Shown here: one piece after another, positions 1-7,421 of the stretch
Position numbering within the stretch: the stretch's first letter is position 1
Layout: each line of letters starts with the position of its first letter
Virus record (IMG/VR): IMGVR_UViG_3300017788_000034
Location: 1-52,088 of that record
DNA length: 52,088 bases
Source: a virus
Strand: one strand, 5' to 3'
The notes under the pieces: generated by a model
The model's input: the letters and a program-made list of their open reading frames with translations, nothing else
What the model was told of the DNA's origin: nothing
The model's database searches: none
Made by a program: the position numbers and the translations under genes

Positions 1-369
1 ACATTTAAAGGGTTCGAACCCACACAAGAAGAAGAAACCTATTCGATGGTTACTGCCAATCGTTTCTGGTCTCAAATCTTTGGGATTGCTTTTAGCAATA
101 AGCGTTGGCTTCATTTCTTTATGCTTTTTGTTCCCGTTATGGGTCTTTGGACATCTTCTATTGGGATTATTGGTCTTGCCCTTAATCTACGCGCTTACGA
201 CTTCGTAAGTCAGGAAGTAAGGGCAGCAGAGGATCCAGAGTTCGAGACCTTCTACACGAAGAACATTCTTTTGAACGAAGGACTACGTGCTTGGATGGCA
301 CCTGTTGATCAACCACACGAGAACTTTGTATTCCCAGAGGAAGTCTTGCCCCGTGGCAACGCACTCTAA
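1..369 (+). CDS. psbD: Photosystem II D2 protein, C-terminal part (gene begins before the window)
   Basis: The reading frame is open from base 1 and ends at 369, giving the last 122 residues of D2, the reaction-centre subunit of photosystem II in the thylakoid membrane. Recognisable D2 stretches are [37 protein letters not shown] (including the helix with the His that helps bind the non-haem iron), [14 protein letters not shown] and the C-terminal [12 protein letters not shown]. Cyanophages use psbD to keep photosynthesis running while host D1/D2 are turned over. The copy looks intact to its stop and is followed by a GC-rich hairpin and a T-tailed terminator, so its transcription unit probably ends here. 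No psbA is visible in the window; it may lie upstream. Confidence 0.97.
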   Translation, partial: TFKGFEPTQEEETYSMVTANRFWSQIFGIAFSNKRWLHFFMLFVPVMGLWTSSIGIIGLALNLRAYDFVSQEVRAAEDPEFETFYTKNILLNEGLRAWMAPVDQPHENFVFPEEVLPRGNAL

Positions 370-379
370 GGGATGCTGT

Positions 380-403
380 GGGGCAGGATGCCCTGACTGC
401 CCC
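380..403 (+). promoter_or_regulatory. GC-rich hairpin just after psbD
   Basis: A perfect 7-bp stem, GGGGCAG (380-386) with CTGCCCC (397-403), encloses a 10-base loop, 11 bases after the psbD stop. It stands out in an AT-rich genome. No T-run follows, so it is not a classical terminator by itself. It may protect the 3' end of the psbD message or pause polymerase before the terminator at 423-450. The role is inferred. Confidence 0.5.
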
Positions 404-422
404 TTCCGACCTAAAACTAAAT

Positions 423-450
423 AAGGGAGTTCTCTGGACTCCTTTTTTTA
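423..450 (+). terminator. Rho-independent terminator after psbD
   Basis: GGAGT (426-430) pairs with ACTCC (438-442), extended by a G-T and two A-T pairs, and is followed by a run of seven T. The position 54 bases after the psbD stop and before speD fits termination of the psbD unit. Confidence 0.8.
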
Positions 451-454
451 TTGC

Positions 455-462
455 CATAAATA
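455..462 (+). promoter_or_regulatory. T4-type late promoter element (CATAAATA)
   Basis: CATAAATA fits the NATAAATA form of the T4 late promoter (TATAAATA). It lies right after the psbD terminator and 25 bases before the speD start, so it could start the speD operon late in infection. A single 8-base match in AT-rich DNA is modest evidence; the position supports it. Confidence 0.5.
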
Positions 463-486
463 TTCAACGATATTGGAATTACTTTG

Positions 487-837
487 ATGGTTAATGAAGT
501 GCTTGGGGTACATTGGATTGCTGATCTATGTGATTGTAATACAGATTTATTAAATGATTCTGTATTCATTAGCAAAGCACTTTCAGGAGCAGTTGAATAC
601 GCAAACGCTACCTTACTAGAGGAAGTAAAATATGAGTTTACTCCACAAGGAATTACTGCGGTGTGTCTATTAGCAGAAAGTCATATTAGTATTCATACAT
701 GGCCTGAAAAAAGTTATGCTGCTGTAGACATCTTTACATGTGGCGATCATACAGCACCAGAAAAAGCTTGCAATTATATGGCATCTGCGTTAGAATCGAG
801 ACAACCTAAAATGATACTAATACAACGAGGTATTTGA
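487..837 (+). CDS. speD: S-adenosylmethionine decarboxylase proenzyme (AdoMetDC, prokaryotic small type)
   Basis: 116 residues, the usual size for the bacterial/archaeal class. The enzyme decarboxylates S-adenosylmethionine to provide aminopropyl groups for spermidine. The proenzyme cleaves itself between Glu64 and Ser65 in LLAESHISIHTWPE, turning Ser65 into the pyruvoyl cofactor. His70 and Cys85 (in DIFTCGD) are spaced from Ser65 as the catalytic pair is in the Thermotoga enzyme. All key residues are present, so it is probably active. ATG 487 is preferred to a TTG three bases upstream. The stop overlaps the next start (TGATG), so it is co-translated with the glutaredoxin. speD is a recurring auxiliary gene in T4-like cyanophages. 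Confidence 0.93.
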   Translation: MVNEVLGVHWIADLCDCNTDLLNDSVFISKALSGAVEYANATLLEEVKYEFTPQGITAVCLLAESHISIHTWPEKSYAAVDIFTCGDHTAPEKACNYMASALESRQPKMILIQRGI

Positions 838-1088
838 TGGAAATTACTGCTTACACAATGCCTGGATGTTCTTCCTGTGGTATTTTAAAACAATTATTTG
901 AACGAGCATCTGTATCATACAAAGAAATTGTAGTTAAAAAAGATGTAACTCTTGAAGATTTTCAATCAATGTTTCCACAGATTCGTGGATTTCCTTTTGT
1001 AATTATAGATGGGGAAAATATTGGTGGGTTAGTTGACGTAGCTAAAATATTTGTAAATAAAGGACTTGTAAGTTCAAAGAAAAATTAA
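837..1088 (+). CDS. nrdC: Glutaredoxin
   Basis: 83 residues with the thioredoxin fold layout of small phage glutaredoxins: a short beta strand, the redox motif CSSC (Cys11-Cys14), and the cis-proline segment GFPFVIIDGENIGG. The likely role is reducing phage or host ribonucleotide reductase for dNTP synthesis, as for T4 NrdC, acting in the cytoplasm. The start at 837 overlaps the speD stop by one base; a TTG at 834 is an unlikely alternative. CSSC rather than CPYC is unusual among glutaredoxins, so redox potential and partner may differ. The symbol follows the T4 name by function and is not certain by descent. Confidence 0.85.
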   Translation: MEITAYTMPGCSSCGILKQLFERASVSYKEIVVKKDVTLEDFQSMFPQIRGFPFVIIDGENIGGLVDVAKIFVNKGLVSSKKN

Positions 1089-1090
1089 CA

Positions 1091-1456
1091 ATGGCATTAC
1101 TAGAAAATATCTATACCATATTAAATGAAGCAATTGACGATGCTTTTTTGCGCGAAAAATATAATTTAAAATTTTTTGAGTATTTGAAAGGAGAAAAAGT
1201 TAAACAAAATGAAATTAAAATATTAATTCAATCTCCACTATCAATTGCCATTAAAGATCAAATAGATGAATTAAATTTATATCTGGATGGGGGCAAAGAA
1301 GCAGAGTGTGTTAAAGAATCTTATGCTTGGATGGGTAAACCTAGAGCTCGTAAAATTAAAGATTATCTAGAAAATATTGTGGAGGATTCTATTCGATATG
1401 AGCAGTCAAAAAGAAGAGGACCAAAGAGAAAGTCTCAATCAGTTACAACTAAATAA
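1091..1456 (+). CDS. Conserved phage protein of unknown function
   Basis: 121 residues starting two bases after the glutaredoxin stop, so part of the same operon. I recognise no domain. It is mostly helical and charged, with a strongly basic tail (SKRRGPKRKS), which suggests nucleic-acid contact, but this is inference only. The C-terminal coding region is overlapped by the start of the next small gene in another frame. Confidence 0.75.
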   Translation: MALLENIYTILNEAIDDAFLREKYNLKFFEYLKGEKVKQNEIKILIQSPLSIAIKDQIDELNLYLDGGKEAECVKESYAWMGKPRARKIKDYLENIVEDSIRYEQSKRRGPKRKSQSVTTK

Positions 1457-1604
1457 AGGTATAGAATTTATGTTGCGTAGGAGGGTAGCGCAAACAGAAT
1501 CTAAACGTGGATTTAGATTGAATAAAACACTCAACCTCCTACGTAAGACATACCATTTTAATCTGGAGTTTTCTTGGGAGGTTGACAAATCAACCAAGGA
1601 GTAG
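1398..1604 (+). CDS. Small basic protein of unknown function
   Basis: 68 residues beginning MSSQKEEDQRESLNQLQLN, overlapping the previous gene by 59 bases in a different frame. ATG 1398 is chosen because GGAGG stands at 1381-1385; earlier starts lack such a site. It is rich in Lys/Arg with no known domain. The coding part holds an inverted repeat (1476-1484 with 1535-1543). It ends five bases before the next start, which supports a real, tightly packed gene, though the long overlap keeps confidence moderate. Confidence 0.55.
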   Translation: MSSQKEEDQRESLNQLQLNKGIEFMLRRRVAQTESKRGFRLNKTLNLLRKTYHFNLEFSWEVDKSTKE

Positions 1605-1608
1605 TAAA

Positions 1609-1851
1609 ATGGACTCAGCAACACCATACATCCTATTCTTCAGCGGAATAGGTATCGTCGGTTCATTTGTTATCGGTTTTATGCTGGGATGGTTCGGTAA
1701 CGATATCGTCTATTCGTTTCTAAACAAGAACAGGATCCAACCAATGCATCCTGAGATGTTTGATGAAAACGGTCAACTGATTCCAGACGAAATCGTAGCG
1801 GTTCGCTTTGAAAATTCTGAAGATTTTGAGGATTACAATGAAGAGGATTAA
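1609..1851 (+). CDS. Small single-span membrane protein
   Basis: 80 residues. Residues about 6-30 form one hydrophobic segment (YILFFSGIGIVGSFVIGF), followed by an acidic cytoplasmic-type tail ending in ENSEDFEDYNEED. AAGGAG at 1596-1601 sits well for ATG 1609. It abuts rnh with no gap, so the two are translated together. Small inner-membrane proteins near replication genes are common in T4-like phages; the function is unknown. Confidence 0.75.
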   Translation: MDSATPYILFFSGIGIVGSFVIGFMLGWFGNDIVYSFLNKNRIQPMHPEMFDENGQLIPDEIVAVRFENSEDFEDYNEED

Positions 1852-2742
1852 ATGATTTTAATTGATATGAATCAGATTATGATTAGTAATCTAATGATGC
1901 AACTGAAGGGCGATGCACTTAATGAAAACCTTGTTAGGCATATGGTCCTTACTGCTCTTAGAGCGTTTGAAAAACAATACTCTCCTAAGTATGGTGAGAT
2001 TGTTCTAGCCTATGACAGCAAGCACTACTGGCGTAAGGAAGCATTTCCTTTTTACAAACAAAATAGAAAGAAAGACCGAGAAGCATCTGACTTAGATTGG
2101 AATGCTATCTTTGAAGTTCTGAATAAGATACGCGACGAAATCAAAACCTATTTTCCATACAAGGTTGTTGAAGTATATGGCGCTGAGGCAGATGATGTTA
2201 TCAGCACTCTCACTACTTACCAAGCGTATCGTAACATCAAGCTGGAGAAAGAAGATAAAGAACCAGAAGAAGTTTTGATTCTTTCTGGTGACAAAGATTT
2301 TATTCAACTACAGAAGTATCCTTTCGTAAAGCAATACAATCCTATTCTAAAAAAAGAAATTAAGCATGACGACCCCAAATCATATGCCAAAGAACATATC
2401 CTTAAAGGAGATAAGTCAGATGGCATACCTAATTTCTTATCTGACGACGATACATTTGTGGTAGGTAAGAGACAGAAACCTATAAGTAAGAAAAACTTAG
2501 AAAGATGGGTCACTCTAAATCCGTGCGATTTCTGTCAAACTCCAGAGACAAAAGCAAATTATTTACGCAACAAAAATTTAATTGACTTGGAATGTATTCC
2601 TGAAAATTTAGGAGTGGAGATTATAAATTATTATAAATCACTAAATAATTCTGAAAGGAAAGTTCCACTTGAATACTTCAAGAAGTATCAACTTGTAAAG
2701 TTGATGGAAGAATTTGTATTTCGTAACACCAAACCTTTTTAA
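1852..2742 (+). CDS. rnh: Ribonuclease H / 5'-3' exonuclease of the T4 Rnh family
   Basis: 296 residues, close to T4 RNase H (305). This FEN-1-like nuclease removes RNA primers from lagging-strand fragments. Visible acidic metal-site motifs in order are LIDMNQ (residue 5), AYDSKHYWRK with FPFYKQNRK, GAEADDVIST, LSGDKDFIQLQ and GDKSDGIPNFLSDDD; the last is the helix-3-turn-helix region typical of the family. It belongs to the replication cluster with gp32 and gp33 downstream. All expected Asp clusters are present, so activity is likely. Confidence 0.93.
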   Translation: MILIDMNQIMISNLMMQLKGDALNENLVRHMVLTALRAFEKQYSPKYGEIVLAYDSKHYWRKEAFPFYKQNRKKDREASDLDWNAIFEVLNKIRDEIKTYFPYKVVEVYGAEADDVISTLTTYQAYRNIKLEKEDKEPEEVLILSGDKDFIQLQKYPFVKQYNPILKKEIKHDDPKSYAKEHILKGDKSDGIPNFLSDDDTFVVGKRQKPISKKNLERWVTLNPCDFCQTPETKANYLRNKNLIDLECIPENLGVEIINYYKSLNNSERKVPLEYFKKYQLVKLMEEFVFRNTKPF

Positions 2743-2747
2743 TTTAT

Positions 2748-3200
2748 ATGGCAACTGATACTTATAGACCTTTGATTTCCGAAGTACTTCGCAAGGTCAA
2801 CAACGCTAAAACAAAAGCAGAAAAAACTGAACTACTTCGCAAGTATAATAATCAAACTCTTCGTAGTTTGTTTATATGGAATTTTGATGAAAGCGTGATT
2901 TCTATGCTACCAGAAGGTACTGTTCCATTCACTCCTAACCCAGCTCCAGAAGGGACAAATCATATTCGTCTTGAGAACGAAGGCAAAAAACTATTTTACT
3001 TTGTGAAAGGTGGCGCTAATAATCTCAAGCAATCTAAGCGAGAGCAAATTTTTCTGGGAATGATTGAATCACTTCATCCAGATGAAGCAGAAGTTCTCTG
3101 CTTGGTTAAAGATAAAAATCTTCAGAAAAAATATACTCGTATTTCTCGCGCTTTGATTGAAGAAACTTTCCCCCAGATTCAATGGGGTAATCGTTCTTGA
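2748..3200 (+). CDS. DUF6433-type conserved T4-like phage protein
   Basis: 150 residues. The pattern fits a widespread T4-like phage family: an N-terminal helical part with AKTKAEKTELLRKYNN, a middle FYFVKGGANNLKQSKREQIF, and LESLHPDEAE-like ESLHPDEAEVLCLVKDKNLQKKY near the end. The function is unknown. It starts five bases after rnh and overlaps the next gene by four bases. The family assignment is from memory of the pattern. Confidence 0.75.
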   Translation: MATDTYRPLISEVLRKVNNAKTKAEKTELLRKYNNQTLRSLFIWNFDESVISMLPEGTVPFTPNPAPEGTNHIRLENEGKKLFYFVKGGANNLKQSKREQIFLGMIESLHPDEAEVLCLVKDKNLQKKYTRISRALIEETFPQIQWGNRS

Positions 3201-3466
3201 ATATCAAAATCCTACACCAAAATTGTGATCCAGCATTAGCAGAAGATAGAACTCTTCCTTATAACGCATATATTGTGAAGTATACTGATGACGAAGTATA
3301 TTGTTATGATATAGTAATCTCAAATAAACAAGTAGATATTTTTGATTACTATTGGGATAGATATAGAGAAGGACTTATCAAATTTAAGCAAACTGAAGGG
3401 CGGGTCAATCCAAAACTTTGGGCATCACATAAATCATCTGAAGAAAAGAAAAAGAGGAAAAGTTAA
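3197..3466 (+). CDS. Conserved phage protein, probable TTG start
   Basis: 89 residues beginning MNIKILHQNCDP with GRVNPKLW near the end. No ATG is available near the start of this frame. The TTG at 3197 overlaps the previous TGA (TTGA), a typical coupled arrangement, so TTG initiation is the best reading. The C-terminus is lysine-rich (EEKKKRKS). The stop overlaps the next ATG (TAATG). The function is unknown; tight coupling on both sides suggests co-expression with its neighbours. Confidence 0.75.
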   Translation: MNIKILHQNCDPALAEDRTLPYNAYIVKYTDDEVYCYDIVISNKQVDIFDYYWDRYREGLIKFKQTEGRVNPKLWASHKSSEEKKKRKS

Positions 3467-3858
3467 TGGCAATTGTACTTACAGATAGTGGTAAACAAAA
3501 AGCATTAGAGTATCTGGTTGGTAAAGATCCGACAACAGAATCTTTAATTCTAAAACTGTATAGTAATGACATCACTCCAGAGGATGATGATGTAGTAGAC
3601 CTTTATACTGAAGTAACTGGCAATGGATATACTGCGAAAGGATTAACTATAGCAAGTTGGTCTATTGCTGCTGGTTCAGCAGTTTACCCACAACAAACGT
3701 GGACTTTCACTGGAGCAGCTGGTGCCATTTATGGATACTATGTAGTGTTAGCAACCAGTGGAGATCTAATTTTTGCTGAAAGATTTTCTGGTGCTCCATA
3801 CACTGTTGCCAATAACGGAGACACTATTAAGGTAACACTAAACGTAACTCTTATTTAA
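3466..3858 (+). CDS. Small beta-rich virion-like protein
   Basis: 130 residues starting MAIVLTDSGKQKALEYLVG, then Gly/Thr/Ala-rich beta-strand sequence with aromatic pairs (TFTGAAGAIYGYYVV, LIFAERFSGAPYTV) and the end DTIKVTLNVTLI. This composition is typical of phage decoration or fibre-like virion proteins, and similar short proteins are annotated as structural in marine phages. It is odd that it lies among replication and nucleotide genes rather than in the structural blocks. No catalytic motif is seen. Confidence 0.65.
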   Translation: MAIVLTDSGKQKALEYLVGKDPTTESLILKLYSNDITPEDDDVVDLYTEVTGNGYTAKGLTIASWSIAAGSAVYPQQTWTFTGAAGAIYGYYVVLATSGDLIFAERFSGAPYTVANNGDTIKVTLNVTLI

Positions 3859-3859
3859 A

Positions 3860-4108
3860 ATGGAACCATTCAGACAGAACTGGGTAGTTAGATATTACCC
3901 TATGGGCAAACCACTTCAAGTACATACCTTTGCTGGGTTTAAAAAATCTGGTAAACCATCTTATAGCGAGAACGCAGAAAAGATTAGATTGTTTAGATTA
4001 TATAAAGAAGCATTCGAAGTAGCTAGAGAATTACTAGATACGGGAGAATACATGGCAGAGGTATGTAAAATTAGCGCAGGAAAAGAAGAACATTTTTATT
4101 TTAACTGA
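3860..4108 (+). CDS. Unknown protein
   Basis: 82 residues, starting one base after the preceding stop. It is rich in aromatic and basic residues (FRQNWVVRYYPMGKPLQVHTF near the start) with no known domain. Its spacing fits an operon gene. Nothing further can be said from sequence. Confidence 0.65.
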   Translation: MEPFRQNWVVRYYPMGKPLQVHTFAGFKKSGKPSYSENAEKIRLFRLYKEAFEVARELLDTGEYMAEVCKISAGKEEHFYFN

Positions 4109-4116
4109 GATTAATT

Positions 4117-4317
4117 ATGATGGAAGAAACTATTGACGTAACCGCACAGGAGGTGGTAGAATCACCAGAGGTAGAACCACAAACTCCTTTTATCAATCCA
4201 ACAATAAATGATAAGGAGTTTAGAAAGGTAATCAAACAATACAAGCGTTACCGTAAATCTATCTTTGCTGAAATTCGTCGTCTCGATGGTGCCCCCCAAT
4301 ATGACAACCCATTCTAA
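4117..4317 (+). CDS. Unknown small protein
   Basis: 66 residues (or 65 from the second ATG at 4120). It has an acidic, low-complexity N-terminal half and a basic helical C-terminal half (KVIKQYKRYRKSIFAEIRRL). Its last 17 bases overlap the thyX start, indicating translational coupling. The function is unknown. Confidence 0.65.
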   Translation: MMEETIDVTAQEVVESPEVEPQTPFINPTINDKEFRKVIKQYKRYRKSIFAEIRRLDGAPQYDNPF

Positions 4318-4945
4318 TGTTAAACTGATTTCTGTTACACCCGATGCAGAAAAGACAATGGCATATGTTGCTAGAGTGTCTAACCCTAGTAACCAAGATA
4401 ACGAAAACTACGCAGGGTTATTGCGTTATTGTATTAAGCATAATCATTGGTCTGTGTTTGAACAATCTCATATGACACTGGAGATTGAAACCTCTCGTGG
4501 TATCGCAGCTCAGATTTTGCGCCACCGTTCATTTACATTCCAAGAGTTTTCGCAACGCTATGCTGATACTAATCTGTTAACAGGAGATATTCCTGTACCA
4601 GAATTGCGTCGTCAAGATGATAAGAATCGTCAGAATTCTACTGATGATCTTGAAGGGTATCTAAAACTTGTTCTTGAGACAGAAATTCAAGAGCACTTCA
4701 TCCGTTCTAACAACCTCTACAAGCGTCTTCTAGAGGCGGGGGTAGCAAAGGAGTGTGCAAGGTTTGTGTTGCCGTTAGCAACCACCACACGTCTCTACAT
4801 GACTGGCTCGTGTAGGTCATGGATTCATTACATTGATCTTCGCTCAGCACATGGAACTCAAAAAGAACACATGGTCATTGCTGAGCAGTGTAGAGAAATC
4901 TTTAAGGAACAGTTTCCGAAGGTAGCAGAAGCACTAGAATGGTGA
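4301..4945 (+). CDS. thyX: Flavin-dependent thymidylate synthase
   Basis: 214 residues, a normal ThyX size. It makes dTMP from dUMP using methylene-tetrahydrofolate and FAD/NADPH. The ThyX signature RHRSFTFQEFSQRY (residues 74-87) is complete with Arg74, His75, Arg76, Ser84 and Arg86. Further family features are HWSVFEQSHMTLEIET and, toward the C-terminus, ARFVLPLATTTRLYMTGSCRSW. The start at 4301 (MTTHSNVKLISVTP) is preferred because the upstream extension to 4265 lies within the previous gene and looks non-homologous. With the glutaredoxin it supports DNA precursor supply during infection. Confidence 0.95.
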   Translation: MTTHSNVKLISVTPDAEKTMAYVARVSNPSNQDNENYAGLLRYCIKHNHWSVFEQSHMTLEIETSRGIAAQILRHRSFTFQEFSQRYADTNLLTGDIPVPELRRQDDKNRQNSTDDLEGYLKLVLETEIQEHFIRSNNLYKRLLEAGVAKECARFVLPLATTTRLYMTGSCRSWIHYIDLRSAHGTQKEHMVIAEQCREIFKEQFPKVAEALEW

Positions 4946-4951
4946 TATAAT
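4937..4951 (+). promoter_or_regulatory. Possible extended -10 promoter
   Basis: TGATATAAT (4943-4951) matches the extended -10 form TGnTATAAT and straddles the thyX stop, 21 bases before the next gene. There is no good -35 box 17 bases upstream. It would be read by host sigma-70 type RNA polymerase. A candidate only. Confidence 0.35.
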
Positions 4952-4972
4952 GGAAGTGATGATAGAATTCGT

Positions 4973-5524
4973 ATGAATATTTTCTATTTGAGTTACGACC
5001 CACGCACTTGTGCCGCCGAGCACTGCGATAAGCATGTAGTAAAAATGATTGTTGAGTATGCTCAACTCATGTCTACTGCTCATCGTGTGCTTGACGGCAT
5101 TCCTTATACTGCTAAAACAAATAAGAATCGTAACATCAAACGCTGGCGACTTAACAAACCACGCGAAGATATTCTATACAAAGCATGTCATGTCAATCAT
5201 CCATCTGCCGTGTGGGTGCGTCAATCAAATTCACATTATCGCTGGTTGTTTGATTTGTTTCAACATTGCTGTGTACAATATACTCAACGCTATGGTAAGT
5301 ATCATAGCACCGAGAGTTTGGTTAGTTACCTTTGGGTTCCACCATTTAATATTAAAGATGCTGGTTGGGTTGACCCCCCTCCAGCTATGCCAGATAAATA
5401 TAAAGTACCTGGAGATTCTATCCAGTCATACCGTAATTATTATATTGGAGACAAAGTTTCGTTTGCGAAATGGAAATCTCCTGCCACTGTTCCATCATGG
5501 TTTATTGAAGATGCCAACTTATAG
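4973..5524 (+). CDS. Conserved cyanophage protein of unknown function
   Basis: 183 residues opening MNIFYLSYDPRTCAAEHCDK, with HVVKMIVEYAQLMSTAHRVL after it; this opening is shared by a family common in marine phages. There are several His and Cys residues (AEHCDKHVV; HRVLDG; YKACHVNHPSAVW), so metal binding is possible. The C-terminal part has QSYRNYYIGDKVSFAKWKSP. I do not know a function. It overlaps the next gene by 14 bases. Confidence 0.8.
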   Translation: MNIFYLSYDPRTCAAEHCDKHVVKMIVEYAQLMSTAHRVLDGIPYTAKTNKNRNIKRWRLNKPREDILYKACHVNHPSAVWVRQSNSHYRWLFDLFQHCCVQYTQRYGKYHSTESLVSYLWVPPFNIKDAGWVDPPPAMPDKYKVPGDSIQSYRNYYIGDKVSFAKWKSPATVPSWFIEDANL

Positions 5525-5741
5525 ATTCAAAGATAACAATACAGGTGAAGAGTTTGAGAAATGGATGTATATGGCAGAGAGGGAACCATACCTCGCTGAA
5601 AATCCTCACATTACTCAGATGCCTACCATTCTACACGCAGTTTCTGAAATAGGAAATTGGCAGAATAAAACTGACAGCGATTGGAAACATATTATCAATC
5701 GTGCTGCTGATACTCCTGGTTCAACCGTCGAAAGATTATAA
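5511..5741 (+). CDS. Small FmdB-like-start protein lacking the zinc cysteines
   Basis: 76 residues starting MPTYRFKDNNTGEEFEKWMY, which resembles the opening of FmdB-type zinc ribbon proteins (MPTYxYxC...G..FE) but has no cysteine. Similar T4-like phage proteins are of unknown function. The start is set by the homology-like opening and by overlap with the end of the preceding gene; a much longer upstream extension in this frame is a shadow of that gene. It ends two bases before phoH. Confidence 0.7.
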   Translation: MPTYRFKDNNTGEEFEKWMYMAEREPYLAENPHITQMPTILHAVSEIGNWQNKTDSDWKHIINRAADTPGSTVERL

Positions 5742-5743
5742 TT

Positions 5744-6502
5744 ATGCCTGTAAGAAATCGTAAGTCAAAGAGTGTCGTTCCATCTGGAATGAGTATAAAA
5801 CAAATGAAGCGCAAGAAGCCATTAAATCTTGAATCTTTTGCTAAAGACATTGAACCTCTTACTGAATCCCAACGTAAGATGTTTGAAGCATGGGAAAATG
5901 ATAAGCATCTGTTTGCTTACGGTGCTGCTGGCACTGGTAAAACATTTGTAGCACTTTATCTTGCGCTTCGTGAAGTGTTAAATGAAAACACTCCATATGA
6001 AAAAATTTATATCGTTCGCTCACTCGTAGCGACACGCGAGATTGGTTTCCTTCCTGGTGACCATGAAGATAAGTCATCGCTCTATCAAATTCCTTATAAG
6101 AATATGGTAAAGTATATGTTTGAACTTCCTACTGAAGAAGAGTTTGAACTACTGTATGGCAATCTAAAAAACCAAGGAACCATCAGCTTCTGGTCTACAT
6201 CATTCTTACGTGGCACCACTATGGATAACTGCATCATTCTCGTGGATGAAATGCAGAACCTTAACTTCCACGAACTTGATTCAATCATCACTCGTGTTGG
6301 GCAAGATTGTAAGATCATGTTCTGCGGTGACGTTCAACAAACTGACTTGATTCGTACTAACGAACGTAATGGTATTCTTGACTTCCAAAAAATCATCAAC
6401 ACCATGGAAGAGTTTGAATCAATTGAGTTTGGCGTTCAAGATATTGTTCGCTCTGGTTTAGTTCGTAGTTATATTATTAGTAAAATTAATTTAGGATTCT
6501 AA
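5744..6502 (+). CDS. phoH: PhoH-like P-loop ATPase
   Basis: 252 residues. Walker A is GAAGTGKT (residues 60-67) and Walker B is IILVDEMQN (164-172), with the PhoH-typical IVRSLVATREIGFLPGD and FCGDVQQTDL segments. PhoH proteins are cytoplasmic ATPases with helicase-like cores, induced by phosphate stress in bacteria; the gene is nearly universal in T4-like cyanophages though its phage role is unclear. All nucleotide-binding motifs are intact. It abuts the exonuclease gene downstream with no gap. Confidence 0.95.
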   Translation: MPVRNRKSKSVVPSGMSIKQMKRKKPLNLESFAKDIEPLTESQRKMFEAWENDKHLFAYGAAGTGKTFVALYLALREVLNENTPYEKIYIVRSLVATREIGFLPGDHEDKSSLYQIPYKNMVKYMFELPTEEEFELLYGNLKNQGTISFWSTSFLRGTTMDNCIILVDEMQNLNFHELDSIITRVGQDCKIMFCGDVQQTDLIRTNERNGILDFQKIINTMEEFESIEFGVQDIVRSGLVRSYIISKINLGF

Positions 6503-7177
6503 ATGTTTATTCATTCTTCGTTATTCACTCCCATTGAACTTGAAGCTGTAATGGTAGATGGTCGTAGGCTTTATCCTACACCTACTGGTAAATATCATCC
6601 TTCTATCACTACAGTTCTTGGAGTGTGCCCGAAGAAGAAAGCATCTCTTGCTAAATGGAAACAGCGTGTAGGGCAGGAGAAAGCGCAAGCAATCTCTACT
6701 CGTGCTGCCACTAGGGGAACCAATTTTCATAGCATAGTTGAAAATTATCTGAATAACTGCTATAATGCTGAAGAACATAAGAGTTCTCCCCTCCCCCTCT
6801 TGATGTTTAAGAATGCTGTTCCAACACTCAACCGAATCAATAAGGTTTATTTACAAGAAGCAGCACTCTATTCCGATCACCTTGAAATCGCTGGGCGTGT
6901 AGATTGTATCGGTGAGTTTGATGGTATTCCATCTGTGATTGACTTCAAAACTTCATCTGAAGAAAAGAAGTTGGAATGGATTGAAGACTATCTCATTCAA
7001 GAAACCGCATATGGGTGTATGTTTTATGAACTATATAAGACACGCATCAAACAACTTGTCACTATCATTGCTTGTGAAGACGGCAATACCCAAGTGTTTA
7101 TTGAGAAACCCAAGAAAGAATATCTCGATAGATTAATCTACCTACGCTCACTGTACGAGGAAAAATATGGAGGATAA
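6503..7177 (+). CDS. PD-(D/E)XK exonuclease, MGME1/RecB-like
   Basis: 224 residues. The motifs are in the expected order: RGTNFHSIVE (residues 71-80, with His76), QEAALYS (Glu119), GRVDCIGEFDG (Asp134), IDFKTS (Asp147, Lys149) and YLIQETAYG (Gln166-Tyr170). This is the pattern of mitochondrial genome maintenance exonuclease 1-like single-strand nucleases. It is probably used in recombination or end processing in phage replication, next to phoH and gp33/gp32. All catalytic residues are present. The stop is overlapped by the gp33 start by 11 bases. Confidence 0.85.
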   Translation: MFIHSSLFTPIELEAVMVDGRRLYPTPTGKYHPSITTVLGVCPKKKASLAKWKQRVGQEKAQAISTRAATRGTNFHSIVENYLNNCYNAEEHKSSPLPLLMFKNAVPTLNRINKVYLQEAALYSDHLEIAGRVDCIGEFDGIPSVIDFKTSSEEKKLEWIEDYLIQETAYGCMFYELYKTRIKQLVTIIACEDGNTQVFIEKPKKEYLDRLIYLRSLYEEKYGG

Positions 7178-7421
7178 TGATAAACTACTTGAAGATAAAT
7201 TTATGACTACAGCAAGATTCTCTACTGAGGTGGAAGGTTTAGTAAAAGAAGATTCGATGAGTTATATTGATGCTATCATTCATTATTGCGGAGAAAACAA
7301 TATTGAAATTGAAACTGTTCCCAAACTGATATCAAAACCACTCAAAGAAAAATTGAGATATGAAGCACAGCAACTTAACTACATAAAAAAAACATCACGA
7401 GCAAAATTAACACTGATATGA
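7167..7421 (+). CDS. gp33: Late-promoter transcription coactivator gp33
   Basis: 84 residues, shorter than T4 gp33 (112), lacking most of the N-terminal arm. The core aligns by eye with T4 gp33: DSMSYIDAIIHYCGENNIEI (phage) against GMSYLEATTAFLEENSIPE (T4), then a PKLI..PLKEKLRYEAQQL segment matching T4 AKFIPSGIIEKIQSEA. gp33 bridges RNA polymerase and the gp45 sliding clamp for late transcription. The basic C-terminus (SRAKLTLI) sits where T4 carries the clamp-binding hydrophobic/acidic tail. Its presence supports reading the NATAAATA sites as late promoters. Confidence 0.85.
   Translation: MEDNDKLLEDKFMTTARFSTEVEGLVKEDSMSYIDAIIHYCGENNIEIETVPKLISKPLKEKLRYEAQQLNYIKKTSRAKLTLI

Noticed and set aside
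1475-1544. Inverted repeat GCGTAGGAGG / CCTCCTACGT
   Set aside because: Nine of ten bases pair, but it lies within a likely coding region with a 50-base loop; no function could be supported.
1582-1610. TTGACA-17-TAAAAT promoter before the small membrane protein gene
   Set aside because: The transcript would start near 1617, after the ATG at 1609, so it could not serve that gene; the TTGACA is part of a small GGTTGA/TCAACC palindrome and may be chance.
5049-5510. Upstream extension of the small gene ending at 5741
   Set aside because: The extension overlaps the whole preceding gene and is a frame shadow; MPTYRF at 5511 is a sensible start.
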